A DNA stretch of 56,643 nt from Sphingobium quisquiliarum P25 (GCF_000445065.1 NZ_ATHO01000146.1:1-56643), one strand, 5' to 3'. Numbered from the stretch's first letter, positions 1 to 8,629 are shown. Program-made: numbers and translations. Notes: a model not told the origin generated them from the sequence alone.

Positions 1-368
1 GCGTTCGTCATGCTTTCCATGCCGCCCGCGACGATGATCCCGGCCCCGCCCGCGGCAATCGCTTCGGCCGCCATGATCGCCGCCTGCATGCCCGATCCGC
101 ACATCTTGTTGACCGTGGTGGCTTCGACCGACCGGGGAAGGCCAGCGCCCAGCGCCGCCTGCCGTGCGGGCGCCTGACCAAGCCCGGCGGGAAGCACGCA
201 GCCCATATAGATGCGGTCCACAGCGTCCGGCTGCACGCCCGCGCGCTCGACAGCGGCCTTGACCGCCACCGTGCCGAGTTCAGTGGCCTTGAGCGCCGAA
301 AGCGCGCCCTGGAAACCCCCCATCGGGGTGCGGGCATAGCCAGCGATAACGACAGGATCGTCCTGCAT
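1..368 (-). CDS. Acetyl-CoA acetyltransferase (thiolase), N-terminal part, cut by window edge
   Basis: About 122 N-terminal residues of a thiolase are visible; the gene runs off the left edge. It starts [19 protein letters not shown], the usual thiolase opening, and carries the nucleophilic cysteine near residue 90 in [11 protein letters not shown]. Thiolases of this family make or cleave acetoacetyl-CoA and other 3-ketoacyl-CoAs in the cytoplasm. The ATG is preceded by GGAGAG at a good distance. The gene follows the acyl-CoA dehydrogenase by 10 bases in the same direction, so the two are probably one operon for beta-oxidation or branched-chain acyl-CoA breakdown. The substrate cannot be told from this fragment. 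Confidence 0.9.
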   Translation of the reverse strand, partial: MQDDPVVIAGYARTPMGGFQGALSALKATELGTVAVKAAVERAGVQPDAVDRIYMGCVLPAGLGQAPARQAALGAGLPRSVEATTVNKMCGSGMQAAIMAAEAIAAGGAGIIVAGGMESMTN

Positions 369-378
369 CCTTGCTCTC

Positions 379-1506
379 CTACAATGCGCGAGCTATAACC
401 ATGCGCTGAATGTCTGATGTGCCTTCGTAAATCTGGCAGACGCGGACATCGCGGTAGATTTTCGCCACGCCGAACTCTTCGAGATAACCGTAGCCGCCCA
501 GTGTCTGGATCGCCGAAGATACCACAGTTTCAGCCGTTTCGGAGGCGACCAGCTTCGCCATCGACGCTTCCTTGAGGCACGGTTCGCCCGCATCCTTCAT
601 CACGGCCGCATGCAGGACGAGCTGGCGTGCCGCCTCCAGCCGGGCGGCCTGATCGGCCAGGCGGAAACCGACCGCCTGATGGTCGATAATGGGCTTGCCG
701 AAGCTTTTGCGCTCTTTGGCATAGGTGATCGCGATGTCCAGCGCCGCTTGCGCCATGCCGATGCACTGCGCCGCGATCCCGATGCGCCCCGCCTCCAGGT
801 TCGAAAGAGCGATGCCATAGCCCGCGCCTTCGGCGCCCAGACGAAGCGCATCGGGAACGAACAGGTCATTGAAGCGGATCGCGCAGGTGTCGGAGGCCGC
901 CTGCCCGAGCTTGTGTTCGACCTTGTCCACGGCATAGCCTTCGCTGTCGGTCGGGACGATGAACCCCGTTATCCCACGCTTGCCAGCTTCGGGATCAGTG
1001 ACGGCATAGACGATAGCGATACCTGCGATCCTGCCCGAGGAGATGAACTGCTTGGCGCCTGACAAGCGATAGCCGCCGTCGACTTTCACTGCGCGCGTTC
1101 GGATCGCCGAAGCGTCTGATCCGGCATCCGTCTCCGTAAGGGCGAAAGCGCCGATCAATTCCCCCGCGATCAAATCAGGCAGGAAGCGCGCCTGCTGCTC
1201 GGGCGAACCGTCCTTTAGAAGCCCCGAAACGATGAGGCTGTTCTGAATGCTGACGATTGTGGAGAGCGCACCGTCCGCCGCCGCCAATTCCATAAGAGCG
1301 AGCGCATAGGAAACATAATCTGCCCCCGCGCCACCTACCGCCTCCGGTGCCGTCATCCCCATTAGACCAAATGCTGCCATCTGGCTGAACAGTTCGGGCG
1401 GATACCCCTTTGCCGCCTCGAAGGCGAAGCTGCGGGGTTTGATCTCTTCCTGAGCAAAGGCGCGAACGGTGTCGCGGATGGCTGATTGTGTATCAGAAAG
1501 AATCAT
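379..1506 (-). CDS. Acyl-CoA dehydrogenase
   Basis: A full-length FAD-dependent acyl-CoA dehydrogenase of about 375 residues. It has the N-terminal helical domain, the middle beta domain with [11 protein letters not shown] (FAD/substrate contact), and the C-terminal helical domain with RKSFGKPI and the catalytic glutamate in [10 protein letters not shown]. It oxidises an acyl-CoA to the 2-enoyl-CoA and passes electrons to ETF. The start chosen is the ATG at 1506 (MILSDTQ); a TTG at 1524 in the same frame is less likely. It is followed closely by the thiolase and faces a TetR regulator, so the pair is probably induced by an acyl-CoA. It resembles short/branched-chain enzymes, but the substrate class is an inference. 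Confidence 0.93.
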   Translation of the reverse strand: MILSDTQSAIRDTVRAFAQEEIKPRSFAFEAAKGYPPELFSQMAAFGLMGMTAPEAVGGAGADYVSYALALMELAAADGALSTIVSIQNSLIVSGLLKDGSPEQQARFLPDLIAGELIGAFALTETDAGSDASAIRTRAVKVDGGYRLSGAKQFISSGRIAGIAIVYAVTDPEAGKRGITGFIVPTDSEGYAVDKVEHKLGQAASDTCAIRFNDLFVPDALRLGAEGAGYGIALSNLEAGRIGIAAQCIGMAQAALDIAITYAKERKSFGKPIIDHQAVGFRLADQAARLEAARQLVLHAAVMKDAGEPCLKEASMAKLVASETAETVVSSAIQTLGGYGYLEEFGVAKIYRDVRVCQIYEGTSDIQRMVIARAL

Positions 1507-1520
1507 GATCACTGATCCGA

Positions 1521-1546
1521 ACAATATGCACTTGCGAGTGTATTGT
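1521..1546. promoter_or_regulatory. Probable TetR operator between acyl-CoA dehydrogenase and its regulator
   Basis: The 26 bases form an interrupted palindrome, ACAATA-N2-CACT-N4-AGTG-TATTGT. It lies in the AT-rich divergent gap, 15 bases ahead of the dehydrogenase start and about 55 ahead of the regulator start. The size and position fit a TetR-family operator controlling both directions. Binding by the neighbouring regulator is inferred. Confidence 0.5.
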
Positions 1547-1601
1547 ATGCGAATAAGTTTTATGTCAATAGGGGGCGGTCACATCAGTCGGGCTTTTCAA
1601 G

Positions 1602-2216
1602 ATGCAAGATATTTCGCCATTCAGAAGCGCGTCTCAGCGGGAAGCGGATAGAATTGCAAAACGCGAGGCGGTTTTGCGAGCGGCAGTGCGGATGTTCAAC
1701 GATCGAGGATTTCACGCGACGTCGCTGGATGATGTAGCGGCAAGTCTAGGCGTGTCCAAACGGACGATCTATCACTATCTTGCGAGCAAGGACCAAGTAC
1801 TCTTGGAGTGCGTGACCATCGGCTTACAGCAATTGCTCCAGGCTGCCGAACAGGCGAGGGCAGAAGCGGGAACGGGACGTGAGCGCCTCATTAAGTTCCT
1901 TCGGCGGTACGCCGAAATCAATATGGAAGATTTCGGCAGGTGCGTTATCCGTACAGGCGAAGAAGCACTCTCAAAGGAAAGCCTGCCCCAATACAGGGCG
2001 CTGAAGAAGGAGATCGATGCCGCCATGCGGCAGATGTTGAACGAAGCAATTGAAGATGGTTCTATCGCGCAAAGGGACGTCAAAATAACTGCTTTTACCT
2101 TGGCAGGCGCCCTCAACTGGCCTGCACGTTGGCATGTGCCCGATGGTGGGCAGACGGCGCAACAGATTGCTGCGTCGATGGTAGAGGTGCTGATGCATGG
2201 GATCGACCCGCGCTAA
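1602..2216 (+). CDS. TetR/AcrR-family transcriptional regulator
   Basis: A 204-residue regulator. Residues about 18-65 form the TetR DNA-binding domain, with the helix-turn-helix in TSLDDVAASLGVSKRTIYHY followed by the usual FxSKxxL-like segment (LASKDQVLLECV). The rest is an all-helical ligand and dimer domain typical of the family. It is divergent from the acyl-CoA dehydrogenase and thiolase genes, so it most likely represses them and is released by an acyl-CoA, as known fatty-acid TetR regulators are; the ligand is inference. No strong Shine-Dalgarno precedes the ATG. The gene ends at TAA, just before a stretch of decayed mobile DNA. Confidence 0.9.
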   Translation: MQDISPFRSASQREADRIAKREAVLRAAVRMFNDRGFHATSLDDVAASLGVSKRTIYHYLASKDQVLLECVTIGLQQLLQAAEQARAEAGTGRERLIKFLRRYAEINMEDFGRCVIRTGEEALSKESLPQYRALKKEIDAAMRQMLNEAIEDGSIAQRDVKITAFTLAGALNWPARWHVPDGGQTAQQIAASMVEVLMHGIDPR

Positions 2217-2419
2217 CATTGTTATGTCGGATGTATTGACGGGCGAGATCAGCAGGATGCGCGGGCACCCGGCGGTCTCGGTCAGTCCGTGGATTTTGCT
2301 GGTTCCGCCGTGTGATCGACCAAAAGCCTGCGCACGAACCCCCCTTTATGGATGGCCCGCCCCTTAACCGAACCGTTGTTGTTTAACCGGCATTGGATCG
2401 TTTGAGGAAGGAGAAGGTC

Positions 2420-2665
2420 ATGGATGGTTCGGTTCTGGGGATCAACCTCGGCAAGAACAGCTGTAGCGTGGTAGGTCTCGGCGGCGCCGGTAAGGTTGTC
2501 GTTCGCAGGCGTATGCAACGTGAGACGGTCATCAGCTTCGCAGCATCGCTTGCGCCATGCGTTGTGGCGATGGAAGGCCTGTTGCGGTGCCCATCATATG
2601 GGCCGTGCGCTAGCAGCGCATGGACATACCGTCCGGTTGATGTCGCGGAATATGTCCGTCTGTGA
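2420..2665 (+). pseudogene. IS110-family transposase remnant (frameshifted N-terminal fragment)
   Basis: The frame from the ATG at 2420 reads MDGSVLGINLGKNSCSVVGL, the DEDD-type start of IS110 transposases, and continues to CVVAME. After that an extra G (near 2575-2578) shifts the frame: the homologous reading CCGAHHMGRALAAHGHTVRL continues in the next frame. A base lost near 2642-2645 returns to the first frame (EYVR), which then hits TGA at 2663. Only the first quarter or so of the roughly 340-residue enzyme remains, so it is inactive. No terminal repeats were found, as expected for IS110. It sits with a recombinase remnant in a roughly 1-kb decayed stretch beside tRNA-Asn. Confidence 0.8.
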
Positions 2666-2770
2666 ATAAATCTGCAATGTTGACCCCGGTTCTGAGGTGA
2701 TAGGCGTCCAAAGTTGCCCCCCTGAACGATTGCGGTTCACGCTCTTGCACTTTGCTGCGAGAGCCGTGCT

Positions 2771-3137
2771 AACGAGATTCGCGAACGCGACGAACGGGTG
2801 GTCAAGGTTCGAGCAGAAGCTGACCGCCTCCGACACCGGCTCGATACGCTCTACTTCGACAAGATCGAGGGGGAGCGACAAGCGAGTTTCACGATCGCGT
2901 GGTGGCGACGTGGAAGGAGGAAAGAGACAGGTGCGTCCGCGATCTCGAGAGCCTGGCCTTGGCTGAGGATGACGTGATCGACGACGGTGTCGCGTTGGTT
3001 GATTTCGCCCGAACGGCGCATAACCGGTTTGAAACGCTGCCTATTTCCAGCAAGCGTAGGCTCTGAATCTTGTGCCATCGAACTGCTCGTTCGCCAACGG
3101 GGAGCTAGTAACAACCTGCCGCAAGCCGTCCGATTAG
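2771..3137 (+). pseudogene. Large serine recombinase remnant (C-terminal part, frameshifted)
   Basis: Reading across three frames gives a decayed C-terminal region of a resolvase/invertase-type serine recombinase. Frame one gives ADRLRHRLDTLYFDKIEGER. After a one-base deletion near 2884 comes EFHDRVVATWKEERDR and later DDGVALVDFARTAHNRFE. After another deletion at about 3064 comes NLVPSNCSFANGELV, then a stop at 3135. The coiled-coil segment followed by LxxLVxSNCxxxxGEL is typical of these recombinases in sphingomonads. The catalytic N-terminal domain is absent. The fragment ends 74 bases from the 3' end of tRNA-Asn, which fits an old, eroded integrated element. Confidence 0.72.
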
Positions 3138-3211
3138 CGCGAAAAGATTGGATCCCCCAATGGGGCGATACCCCACTGAAAGGGGGTCTGCACCCGAAAG
3201 TGCGAAAATGG

Positions 3212-3283
3212 CTCCCCGAGTAGGATTCGAACCTACGGCCATTCGATTAACAGTCGAATGCTCTACCGCTGAGCTATCGGGGA
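3212..3283 (-). tRNA. tRNA-Asn (anticodon GTT)
   Basis: The minus strand folds into a complete 72-base cloverleaf. The acceptor stem is TCCCCGA/TCGGGGA, the D arm is GCTCAGCGGTAGAGC, the anticodon arm is TTCGA-CTGTTAA-TCGAA with GTT, and the T arm is GTAGG-TTCGAAT-CCTAC, with discriminator G. CCA is not encoded. Its 3' end faces the mobile-element remnants. Confidence 0.95.
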
Positions 3284-3362
3284 GCAGCCCGGCTCTCGCT
3301 GGGCAGGCCGCGCCTATAGCAGCGGGATTCTTCGGATGGCAAGGGCTGAGTTGCAGATTTTT

Positions 3363-4139
3363 TCAGGCGATGAACTGTTCCGCCGCGATGCGGTCGTCCA
3401 GCGTATGTTCCGGGTCGAAAAGCAGGGTCAGCGGCGTGGCGCGGTCGATGCGCACTTCCACCTGGGCGACGTCGCGCACTTCCCTTTGGTCGGCCACGGC
3501 GCTGACCGGGCGTTTCACCGGGTCGAGGACGGTGAAGCGGATCGTCGTGCTTTCCGGCAGGATCGCGCCGCGCCAGCGGCGGGGGCGGAAGGGGCTGATC
3601 GGGGTCAGCGCCACCAGGCTGGAACCCAGCGGCAATATGGGCCCATGCGCCGACAGGTTGTAGGCGGTCGATCCCGCCGGGGTCGCCACCAGCACGCCGT
3701 CGCACACCAGTTCGGGCAGCACCGACCGGTCATTGACCTGCACCTCCAGCTTCGCGGTCTGACGGGTTTCGCGCAGCAATGACACTTCATTGATGGCAGG
3801 GATGGAGAAACGCTCGCCATCGACCGTATCCACCGTCATGCGCAGCGGGTTGACCTTGAACGACTTTGCGGCATTCAGCCTCTGCTCCAGCCGTTCCAGC
3901 CGCCATTCGTTCATCAGGAAGCCGACCGTGCCCAGATTCATGCCGAACACGGGCAGGATGTGGCGGCCCTCCAGCATCGAATGCAGCGTCTGGAGCATGA
4001 AGCCGTCACCGCCCAGGGCTATGAGCATATTGGCTTCGTTGACCGGCACGAAGTCATAGGCCGCGCGCAGCCTTTCTTCCGCGGCCTTGGCCGCCTGAGT
4101 CGGGGACGCGACCAGCGCGCGCCGCGGTTCGGTGATCAT
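3363..4139 (-). CDS. nadK: NAD kinase
   Basis: A 258-residue ATP-NAD kinase, which phosphorylates NAD to NADP in the cytoplasm. The hallmark GGDG lies at residues 43-46 (LIALGGDGFML), followed by FGMNLGTVGFLMN, the INEVS segment and the nucleotide-binding stretch TPAGSTAYNLSAHGPI. The length is normal for the short alphaproteobacterial form. The start codon overlaps the stop of moaA (ATGA), so the two are translationally coupled. No defect is visible. Confidence 0.95.
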   Translation of the reverse strand: MITEPRRALVASPTQAAKAAEERLRAAYDFVPVNEANMLIALGGDGFMLQTLHSMLEGRHILPVFGMNLGTVGFLMNEWRLERLEQRLNAAKSFKVNPLRMTVDTVDGERFSIPAINEVSLLRETRQTAKLEVQVNDRSVLPELVCDGVLVATPAGSTAYNLSAHGPILPLGSSLVALTPISPFRPRRWRGAILPESTTIRFTVLDPVKRPVSAVADQREVRDVAQVEVRIDRATPLTLLFDPEHTLDDRIAAEQFIA

Positions 4140-5149
4140 CCGCCGGTCACGCTCATATGCCGCTGTACCGCCGCGGGGGGAGCGCCAGCGCCGATGCGGA
4201 AATCATGCCGGGCAGGCTTGAGCCGCAAGGCGCGGTCGATCAGAGGTTCGACGGCCGCGACGCCGCCGGTGCGGAAGGCGCTTTTCAGGTCGACATGATC
4301 GTCATGGCCCAGGCACATGAAGATCTTGCCCTCGCACGTCATGCGCATGCGGTTGCAATCAGCGCAGAAATTATTGCTGAGCGGCGTGATGAGGCCCAGG
4401 CGGGCGGCCATGCCTTCGACCGCATGATAGCGCGACGGGCCCCCCGTGCGATGCGCGATGGGGGTAAGCTCGACATGCTTACGAAGCTGCTTCGCCACCT
4501 CCGTCAGCGGCAGATAATGGTCCGTCCTGTCCTCGCCAGTCTCGCCAAGCGGCATGGTTTCGATCAGGGTGAGGTCGAAGCCCTGATCGCCGCACCAGCG
4601 CAGCATCGGCAATATCTCGTCTTCATTGACGCCCTTGAGCGCTACCATGTTGATCTTGACGGCAAGGCCTGCCGCACGCGCCGCCGCCAGCCCGTCCATC
4701 ACCGGCTGGATATTCCCGCGCCGGGTGATGTGCGCGAACCTGTCCGGGTTCAGGCTGTCCAGGCTGACGTTGATGCGCCGGACGCCCGCATCGAACAGCG
4801 CATCGGCATGGTCCGCCAGCCTTGTGCCGTTGGTGGTCAGCGTCAGTTCGTCCAGCCCCTCACCCACATGCCGCCCGATCCGGCGCACCAGGTCGATAAT
4901 GTCCCGCCTGACCAGCGGCTCCCCGCCCGTCAGCCGGATTTTCCGCACCCCTCGCGCGATGAACAGGTCGGCGAGCAGCGCGATCTCTTCCAATGTCAGC
5001 AACTGGTCGCGGGGCAGGAATGTCATCCGCTCCGCCATGCAGTAACGGCAACGCAGGTCGCACCGGTCCGTCACCGAAATCCGCAGATAGCTGATCCGGC
5101 GACCAAGCGCGTCAATCAACGCCGCGCGCGGTAGATCGACCATGTCCAT
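4136..5149 (-). CDS. moaA: GTP 3',8-cyclase MoaA (molybdenum cofactor synthesis)
   Basis: A 337-residue radical SAM enzyme that, with MoaC, turns GTP into cyclic pyranopterin monophosphate, the first step of molybdopterin synthesis. The SAM cluster cysteines are C30, C34 and C37 (CDLRCRYC). The second 4Fe-4S cluster is seen in CADCNRMRMTCEGK, and the protein ends in GG as active MoaA does. Start options are the ATG at 5149 or the third codon ATG at 5143, which is better spaced from AGGG. It overlaps nadK downstream by four bases. No other moa genes are in the window. Confidence 0.95.
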   Translation of the reverse strand: MDMVDLPRAALIDALGRRISYLRISVTDRCDLRCRYCMAERMTFLPRDQLLTLEEIALLADLFIARGVRKIRLTGGEPLVRRDIIDLVRRIGRHVGEGLDELTLTTNGTRLADHADALFDAGVRRINVSLDSLNPDRFAHITRRGNIQPVMDGLAAARAAGLAVKINMVALKGVNEDEILPMLRWCGDQGFDLTLIETMPLGETGEDRTDHYLPLTEVAKQLRKHVELTPIAHRTGGPSRYHAVEGMAARLGLITPLSNNFCADCNRMRMTCEGKIFMCLGHDDHVDLKSAFRTGGVAAVEPLIDRALRLKPARHDFRIGAGAPPAAVQRHMSVTGG

Positions 5150-5271
5150 GCCCTGTTAGCTAGGGCATGGACTTGCCGCGCGCAAGCGGGCAGCGGTTGC
5201 GGCGAGGCCAGCAGGTGAGTATCGATGCGCCAGGGCAATGTGGCGGCGTGCCGCTCCAGGGAGTATCATGT

Positions 5272-7290
5272 GTGAGCGGCCATAGTGCAGCCGATGGGCA
5301 GCGCAGTCTCTTCATCCTTTCTCCCGGCGATCGTGACGGCCTGTCCCTTGCGGTGAGGCAGGCGGGCTGGCGCGTCATTGCCGCGCGGCGGGCAAGCGAC
5401 GCCGCCCGCCGCCTGATGCACAGCGATGCGCAGGTCGCGCTGGTGGACATGCGCGGACCCGCCGATGGGGACGGCGCGGCTCTTGCGCCCATCGTTCCCT
5501 CCGTGAATGCGGGGGGAGGCGCGTTGATCGTGCTGGTCGATCGCAACCAGATCGGCGGCGTGCCCGCTCTGCTGGAGGCGGGGGCGACCCATTATCTCGC
5601 CGCGCCATTTTCGGCGGAGGAGCTTCGCGCGGTCCTCGCCTCGGCGCAGCGGCTGGTCGAGCGCCTGGGGGGCGGAGCATCGTCCAGCCAGCGCGCCCAG
5701 CGCATCCGCCGCGGCGACGCCCTGTTCTGGGAAATGGATGCGAACGGGCGTGAGATCAAGCTCAGCGACAATCTGGCGCGCCATCTTGGCCTCGACCGGC
5801 AGATGATCAGCCCAGCCGCCTTCATCCGCTGCCTGCCCCGGCCGGAACGCCGGTCGATCATGGCCGCGCTCCGGGCGATGATGCGCAGCGGCCGCGTCGA
5901 ATCCTTCGCCCATGCCGCGCCGGGCGGAGGCGAGGACCGGCTGGTCCATCATCTGCGCAAGTCCGATGGCATCGTGGCCGCTGACGTCGAATGGCTGACC
6001 GGCGCGCATGCGCCCGACACGGTCGAGCGGGATGAACTGACCGGGCTGCGATCCCGTCAGGCGGCGGTCGATTGGCTGGAGCAGCGCACGGGCATGGCGA
6101 CCACGGTGCTGCTGCTGTCCATCAGCCAGTTCGACAGGATGAATGCGGCCTATGGCCCGCTGGTCGGCGACGCATTGCTGGGCCGTATCGCCCGCCGGAT
6201 AGAGCGGATCGCAGCCGAGGTCGCCGAAGGGGCGATCGTCGCGCGGATCGCGGGAACCGAATTCCTGATCGGCCTGACCGGGGAGGCTGCGGCCAGCGAC
6301 CGCGCTACCTTCCTCGCGCGCCAGTTGATCGGCGCGGTGGGCCGTCCTTTCAGCGCGGGCGACCATCTCATCCGGCTCACGGCGCGCTGCGGCATCGCCC
6401 AGTCACGCGCGCAGGACGACGCCACTCAACTGCTGCGCCGGGCCGGAACTGCGCTGGCCGACGCGCGTCAGGGCGGCGGGGAGGGCATCCGCATCTTTTC
6501 CGCCGAAAAGCGCAGCCGTCAGGTGGATGCGGAGCAGTTGGAAACCGACCTGCGGCTGGCGCTGCACCGGGGGGAGATCGCCATCCTCTTTCAGCCGCAA
6601 TATCCCGTCGCCGGGGACGCGATGGTGGGGGTCGAGGCGCTGGCGCGCTGGAACCATCCGCAATATGGGCCGCTCGGCGCGGGCATGCTATTCGCGGCGG
6701 CGGAGCGGTCCGACTACATGCTCCCGCTGTCGGCCCATATCCAGGCGGAGGCGCTACGGCTGGCATCGGCCTGGCCGCCCGCGCTCGGCGCCCTTCGCCT
6801 GTCCATCAACGTCACGGCGGAGGACATCGCACAGCCCGGCTTCATGGCGCGTTTCCTCAGCCTGGTGGACAGCAGCGGCTTTCCCCGGTCCCGCCTGACG
6901 GTGGAGATCACCGAAAGCGGGTTGATCGAGGATGTGGAGGCGGCCACGACGCTGCTGACCGCGCTCCGTGCCGAAGGACTGGCGGTTGCCGTGGACGATT
7001 TCGGCACCGGCTATTCCAGCCTTGCGTATCTCAAGAGCCTGCCGCTCGATTATCTGAAAATCGACAGTGGCCTTGCGCAGGACATTGCGGGCACTTCCCG
7101 CGACCGCATCATCGTGCGGGGCGTCATCCATATGGCAAAGTCGCTGGGCCTGCATGTGATAGCGGAAGGGGTGGAAACCCAGCAGCAGCTGGAACTGCTC
7201 GCCCGCGAAGGCTGCGATTATTATCAGGGTTTCCTGCGTTCGGCCGGAGTGTCGTCGGACGAGTTGGTCAGGCTCGCGTCGCAGTCGTGA
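5272..7290 (+). CDS. Receiver-like / PAS-like / degenerate GGDEF / EAL protein, probable c-di-GMP phosphodiesterase
   Basis: About 672 residues. Residues ~10-125 resemble a response-regulator fold: VALVDMRG holds an aspartate at the phospho-acceptor place, but the usual KPF is APF, so it may not be phosphorylated. Residues ~145-235 look PAS-like (FWEMDANGREIKLSDNLARH). The GGDEF domain has AGTEF at 327-331 instead of GGDEF, so it should not make c-di-GMP. The EAL domain is intact (VEALARW near 454, DDFGTGYSSL, AEGVET), so hydrolysis of c-di-GMP is likely. The start chosen is the GTG at 5272, preceded by GGGAG; an in-frame GTG at 5215 is possible. No membrane segment is seen. It is divergent from moaA. 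Confidence 0.88.
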   Translation: MSGHSAADGQRSLFILSPGDRDGLSLAVRQAGWRVIAARRASDAARRLMHSDAQVALVDMRGPADGDGAALAPIVPSVNAGGGALIVLVDRNQIGGVPALLEAGATHYLAAPFSAEELRAVLASAQRLVERLGGGASSSQRAQRIRRGDALFWEMDANGREIKLSDNLARHLGLDRQMISPAAFIRCLPRPERRSIMAALRAMMRSGRVESFAHAAPGGGEDRLVHHLRKSDGIVAADVEWLTGAHAPDTVERDELTGLRSRQAAVDWLEQRTGMATTVLLLSISQFDRMNAAYGPLVGDALLGRIARRIERIAAEVAEGAIVARIAGTEFLIGLTGEAAASDRATFLARQLIGAVGRPFSAGDHLIRLTARCGIAQSRAQDDATQLLRRAGTALADARQGGGEGIRIFSAEKRSRQVDAEQLETDLRLALHRGEIAILFQPQYPVAGDAMVGVEALARWNHPQYGPLGAGMLFAAAERSDYMLPLSAHIQAEALRLASAWPPALGALRLSINVTAEDIAQPGFMARFLSLVDSSGFPRSRLTVEITESGLIEDVEAATTLLTALRAEGLAVAVDDFGTGYSSLAYLKSLPLDYLKIDSGLAQDIAGTSRDRIIVRGVIHMAKSLGLHVIAEGVETQQQLELLAREGCDYYQGFLRSAGVSSDELVRLASQS

Positions 7291-7354
7291 AGATCATGCG
7301 ATGAGCGGAAATCGCCCATCCCGTGGAAAATCCCGCAGCTTTCGAAAAACCAGT

Positions 7355-7475
7355 CCGTTCGTAAAACCCGTCCGTTCGTAAATCCCATCCGTTCGGAAAT
7401 CCCCCCCACCGTTCGGGCTGAGCTTGTCGAAGCCCTATCCTGAGCGCCTGCTGCAAGCAGGCAGCCGAAGGGTTT
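7355..7475. repeat. Tandem CCGTTCG units and palindromic sphingomonad repeat
   Basis: CCGTTCG occurs at 7355, 7372, 7389 and 7409, the first three with a 17-base period and variable tails. The last opens a longer palindromic unit (GGGCTGAGCTTGTCGAAGCC) that continues to AGCCGAAGGG. It fills the 210-base gap between the convergent EAL gene and the porin gene, and no gene is visible there. Confidence 0.7.
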
Positions 7476-7500
7476 TGAAGTCCCGCCGCTCGACCCAACG

Positions 7501-8247
7501 TCAAAGGTTCAGCGCCAGCCGTCCGATCAGGCTGGGGCCAGCATGGCGGCTGCCCGGACCTTCTATGCCGCTGTCGGCGTAACGCAGGCCCGCCGACCAG
7601 CGTCCCTGGAGGTAATCGACCCCGAAACCATAGTCCCAATAAGCGCCCTCAGGGCGCAGGCGCGCCGCTCGCGATGCGTCGCGGACATCGCCTGACGATC
7701 GTCCCACGCGCGCCGAAACGGTGAATGGCGTGCCCGGCACCCCGGCCATGGCGGAAGCGGAGAGATAGAGGTTGTCGCCGCCGATCGCCGATTGGCGCGG
7801 GGCGTAGCTGGCGAACAGGTCGACGCTCGCCGGGCCAAGCAGGAAGCCGGCGCCGCCGCCAATCTCGCCATAGCCCTGGTCCGATGCGCCGGGGAACAGA
7901 TGATAGCGCGCCTCGGCAGACAGCCGCCAGCCGCCAAGCTGCCGTACATAGCTTGGCCCAAGATCGATTACCGCATCGGCGCCGCCATGCCGGTCGCTGC
8001 CCCAGAGCGAGACCGCCGTGCCATCAAGGCTCAGCCCTTCGCTCACGGGAACGGAAACGGACCCGCGCAGCACCGGGTCGCCCTCGCTCCAGCTCAGGCC
8101 CCGCCGCCGCTCATCGGTCGCAACTTCGATCGATCCGGAAACGCCCCCGGCATATTGCGCGAGGGCAGGGGAGGCGCTGGCGGCCAAGGTCATCCCGGCC
8201 GCCAGCGCAAGGCGCAACTCAGTTCGAGGCAAGATTTCGGACAGCAT
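7501..8247 (-). CDS. TorF-like outer-membrane porin family protein
   Basis: A 248-residue exported protein. The start ATG at 8247 gives a signal peptide (MLSEILPRTELRLALAAGM) with a cleavage site after SPALA. The mature part alternates short beta strands and turns (WRLSAEARYHLFPG, VDLFASYAPRQS, YWDYGFGVDYLQGRWSAGLRY) and ends in LALNL. This is the pattern of the Gcw_chp/TorF group of putative porins common in alphaproteobacteria. A longer start at 8286 would give no better signal peptide. Its start overlaps the end of the upstream gene by 29 bases. The substrate is unknown. Confidence 0.72.
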   Translation of the reverse strand: MLSEILPRTELRLALAAGMTLAASASPALAQYAGGVSGSIEVATDERRRGLSWSEGDPVLRGSVSVPVSEGLSLDGTAVSLWGSDRHGGADAVIDLGPSYVRQLGGWRLSAEARYHLFPGASDQGYGEIGGGAGFLLGPASVDLFASYAPRQSAIGGDNLYLSASAMAGVPGTPFTVSARVGRSSGDVRDASRAARLRPEGAYWDYGFGVDYLQGRWSAGLRYADSGIEGPGSRHAGPSLIGRLALNL

Positions 8248-8629
8248 CGAGTTCGGCCAATAGCGGACCGCGATCCCGTTCGGCAACCGCGATCACATGG
8301 TCGCGGATTTCCGCCTGATGCTGCGCCATATGGCGTTCGGCCGCGCGGCTGCCGCCGATGCAGGCGCCATGCTCGCTGCCCGAATAGCGCTTGTCGCTGG
8401 AAACCGTGCGCGCCAGCGCCGGGCCCTGGTTGAGCGAACGGTCCACCATGACCTTCGCGGTCCACTGGCACCGCTGGGTGCTCATGCGGTTGGGCGTTTT
8501 CGCGCCCACGGTCTTCGTGACATATTCCGTCCGAGCGGAGTAGGTCACCTGCACCGGCTTACCGCCATGGTCGATCTGCACATTATGGGTGGCAGCCGCG
8601 GCCGCCATCGCGATGAGGGTTACACTCAT
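8219..8629 (-). CDS. Small secreted protein of unknown function
   Basis: A 136-residue protein with a short signal-like N-terminus (MSVTLIAMAAAAATHN) followed by a soluble region containing VQIDHGGKPVQVTYSARTEY and two cysteines, in RCQW and GACIGG. The C-terminal part is helical and charged. I do not recognise a named domain. It lies directly upstream of the porin-like gene, with overlapping ends, so the two are likely co-transcribed and the protein probably acts in the periplasm. The codon pattern fits a real gene. Confidence 0.7.
   Translation of the reverse strand: MSVTLIAMAAAAATHNVQIDHGGKPVQVTYSARTEYVTKTVGAKTPNRMSTQRCQWTAKVMVDRSLNQGPALARTVSSDKRYSGSEHGACIGGSRAAERHMAQHQAEIRDHVIAVAERDRGPLLAELDAVRNLASN

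Noticed and set aside
2697-2966. 89-residue plus-strand open frame in the remnant region
   Set aside because: Its frame does not give recombinase-like sequence; homology appears only by switching frames, so it is pseudogene DNA.
4157-5134. Long plus-strand open frame opposite moaA
   Set aside because: It is exactly antisense to a complete MoaA with all cluster cysteines; the translation is histidine/arginine-rich with no family features, a GC-rich shadow.
6072-7304. Plus-strand frame overlapping the EAL gene in another frame
   Set aside because: Low-complexity Arg/Gly/Ala translation; the EAL frame carries all conserved motifs.
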